From: Ktedonobacter racemifer DSM 44963
GTDB taxonomy: Bacteria > Chloroflexota > Ktedonobacteria > Ktedonobacterales > Ktedonobacteraceae
DNA length: 64,000 nt
Reading direction: 5' to 3'
NCBI RefSeq assembly: GCF_000178855.1
Contig: NZ_ADVG01000003.1
Span: 372,001 to 436,000 of the forward strand
The notes beneath the pieces were generated by a model that was not told where the DNA came from, made no database searches, and worked only from the letters and a program-made list of their open reading frames with translations. Shown piece after piece: positions 62,767 to 64,000 of this stretch. Within the stretch, counting starts at the first letter, position 1; every line of letters starts with the position of its first letter. The position numbers were made by a program, and so were the translations under genes.

Positions 62767-62995
62767 ATGATAGAGAAAGAGCGATGAGGAATCAGCTAGC
62801 ATCAAGTTCTTCTGCAAGGTAAGCTCCTTCTGTTCTTTGTCTCATCAAAAACGTTAACACTAGTCATATCGCCAATATACAGGAATGGGGATATCAAACA
62901 GCTCTGATCTATGGAATTGCCTGAGACCTGTAAGATATATCTTGTGTTATTATAAAGCTAATCAATATGCAAGAAAGCGAACTACAAAAAGACTT

Positions 62996-63673
62996 ATGCT
63001 AACCTATGATACTTTGCTCTTCGATCTCGATGGCACGCTGACCGATCCCAAGCCAGGCATTACGAAGTCCGTGCAGTACGCCCTGGCACGCTTTAACATA
63101 GATGTTCCTGATCTTGATATACTCGCCCCCTTTATCGGCCCGCCCCTGGCCGAGTCTTTCCACAATTACTATGGCTTTACACCCGAGCAGGCCCAACAGG
63201 CCATAGCTTACTATCGCGAGTATTTCGCTGAAACTGGACTATACGAAAACGCGGTCTTCCCAGGTATTCCCGCGCTGCTTGCTGACCTGCGTGCCAGCAA
63301 CAAGCGCCTGCTGGTCGCGACCTCCAAGCCTACAATTTTCGCCGAGCGCATTCTGGCCCATTTCGATCTAGCACACTATTTTGAGCTTATCGCAGGCAGC
63401 GAACTGGATGGGACACGCATCGACAAGGCCGAGGTCATTGCTTACGCTCTAGCATCGCTTCCAACTCCAGCTTACCAGAACGCAATCATGATTGGTGACC
63501 GCAAACACGACATCATCGGCGCGCAGCAAAATGGCCTTCCCTCTATCGCCGTCACCTATGGCTATGGCTCCTACGAGGAGCTCCAGAGCCAGCAGCCCAC
63601 GCACCTGGTAGATAGTGTAGCGGGTCTCGCTACCTTACTTGAACACGGAACAACAATAAGCGCTTCCATTTAG
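62996..63673 (+). CDS. HAD-family phosphatase (phosphoglycolate phosphatase-like)
   Basis: ATG 62996 gives 225 residues; earlier in-frame starts add unlikely sequence. HAD motif I is FDLDGTLTD, motif II is VATSKP, the motif III Lys is in RIDKAEVI, and motif IV is IGDRKHDIIGA. The helical cap (ITKSVQYALARFNI to FPGIPALLADLR) is that of the Gph/5'-nucleotidase subgroup. It is probably a cytoplasmic sugar- or nucleotide-phosphatase. A hairpin follows the gene. Confidence 0.9.
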   Translation: MLTYDTLLFDLDGTLTDPKPGITKSVQYALARFNIDVPDLDILAPFIGPPLAESFHNYYGFTPEQAQQAIAYYREYFAETGLYENAVFPGIPALLADLRASNKRLLVATSKPTIFAERILAHFDLAHYFELIAGSELDGTRIDKAEVIAYALASLPTPAYQNAIMIGDRKHDIIGAQQNGLPSIAVTYGYGSYEELQSQQPTHLVDSVAGLATLLEHGTTISASI

Positions 63674-63692
63674 TTACTGTTCCAGCTTTAGC

Positions 63693-63744
63693 AGTACAGT
63701 GCTTGCCAGGTTCTACAATTGCAGAATTTGGCAAGCACTGTACT
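63693..63744 (+). terminator. 16-bp stem hairpin after the HAD gene
   Basis: AGTACAGTGCTTGCCA (63693-63708) pairs exactly with 63729-63744, and the 20-base loop can pair further (TTCT / AGAA). It starts 20 bases after the stop codon. Confidence 0.7.
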
Positions 63745-63823
63745 ATTCCGCCTTAAAACCGCTACACACCTAAAATTATCCCTCTTTTCTGCTTGCGCCT
63801 TCAAGAGAAAGCTGTTATAGTAT

Positions 63824-63875
63824 TTAACATTCCCTTAACAATTGGTTAACATTCCCTTAATATTAAATGTATGAT
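63824..63875 (+). promoter_or_regulatory. Pho-box-like promoter: four TTAACA repeats at 11-bp spacing
   Basis: TTAACA occurs at 63824, 63835 and 63846, and TTAATA at 63857, each exactly 11 bp apart. TATGAT (63870-63875) follows as a -10 box, so the last repeat lies at the -35 position. Direct TTAACA repeats at one-turn spacing are typical of PhoP/PhoB-type binding. The target gene starts beyond 64000. The leader to the window end has a small CTCTC / GAGAG hairpin and GAAAGGAAA but no coding sequence that I can support. Confidence 0.65.
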
Positions 63876-64000
63876 TTTCACGTCCAAACTGCCGGTTGCC
63901 GGGTTATACACAAAGTCGGAATCTCTCGATTGAGAGCTACCAGCCAGAAAGGAAACCCACTAGCAGAAGAGGTAGAGGCATTTCCCGACAAGGATGAGAG

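Larger units (their letters stand above)
60104..62817 (-). pseudogene. Conserved hypothetical gene broken by a TnpB element and a group II intron
   Basis: Three collinear minus-strand pieces make one protein. Piece 1 (62817-62767) starts at TTG, six bases after AAGGAG, and encodes LADSSSLFLYH. Piece 2 (62115-61927) continues in frame across the intron with YYEASVGPFHTLSDLKGEKA and RRADYLATRRELEQQLRRLF. Piece 3 (about 60436-60104) encodes EPKRMVPHYMIIGECPWLRE, FTYGDSFPAMRVQDGKPYRG and GPERYIEAQIWDD. I recall this as a conserved family of about 190 residues of unknown function in Firmicutes and Chloroflexi. The frame across the intron is exact; the join at the TnpB element is within a few bases of a shared CTCC. 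Because the intron lies antisense to the gene, splicing cannot rescue it. Confidence 0.85.

Overview
The window is accessory chromosome of a bacterium of moderate GC content. It carries two extracellular-polysaccharide degradation loci, many one-component regulators, several drug/stress response modules and at least five mobile elements. The mix of glycoside hydrolases, sugar ABC transporters, IS701/IS1182/IS110 elements and large helix-turn-helix/NB-ARC/TPR regulators fits the Ktedonobacteria (Chloroflexota). That assignment is inference from gene content; there is no rRNA or housekeeping marker here. No tRNA, rRNA or CRISPR array was found.

Left part (1-12 kb): a sugar-utilisation locus organised around a divergent promoter. 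Leftward it reads a secreted GH27 enzyme with two carbohydrate-binding modules, then a GH95 gene, then a second tandem GH95 copy that runs off the window. Rightward it reads a ROK repressor and a complete sugar ABC importer (lipoprotein plus two permeases). A perfect 12-1-12 palindrome lies just downstream of the leftward promoter and is the likely ROK operator. From 12 to 28 kb are single genes and pairs: DUF488, GntR/aconitase, an XRE regulator, an alcohol-dehydrogenase-like oxidoreductase, AraC, a possible 29-residue Cys-rich protein, an orphan VirD4-like ATPase, an MFS exporter, a RibD-C reductase, an SDR/RidA/YCII operon and a frameshifted IS110 transposase.

Middle part (28-40 kb): a second sugar operon, leftward: lipoprotein, two permeases, GH2 enzyme, sugar isomerase-like protein and a secreted CBM3 protein. 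It is flanked by a 2-hydroxyacid dehydrogenase and a divergent LacI regulator. In both sugar operons a perfect hairpin separates the binding-protein gene from the first permease gene. From 40 to 50 kb are an NB-ARC/TPR regulator facing two membrane proteins, a lipid kinase/acyltransferase pair, a nucleotidyltransferase-acetyltransferase fusion next to a frameshifted gene, and a MerR/MFS module whose MerR gene carries an in-frame amber codon.

Right part (50-64 kb) is rich in insertions whose footprints can be read exactly. An IS1182 element with a 5-bp target duplication supplies the stop codon of the MFS gene. An IS701 element with CTAG duplication splits a small gene that can be rejoined in frame. 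A conserved hypothetical gene is broken twice, by a TnpB element and by a 651-bp ORF-less group II intron whose 5' end, EBS1/IBS1 pairing, 34-nt domain V and branch-point helix are all visible. The window ends in four TTAACA-type repeats at 11-bp spacing, a Pho-box-like promoter for a gene beyond the edge.
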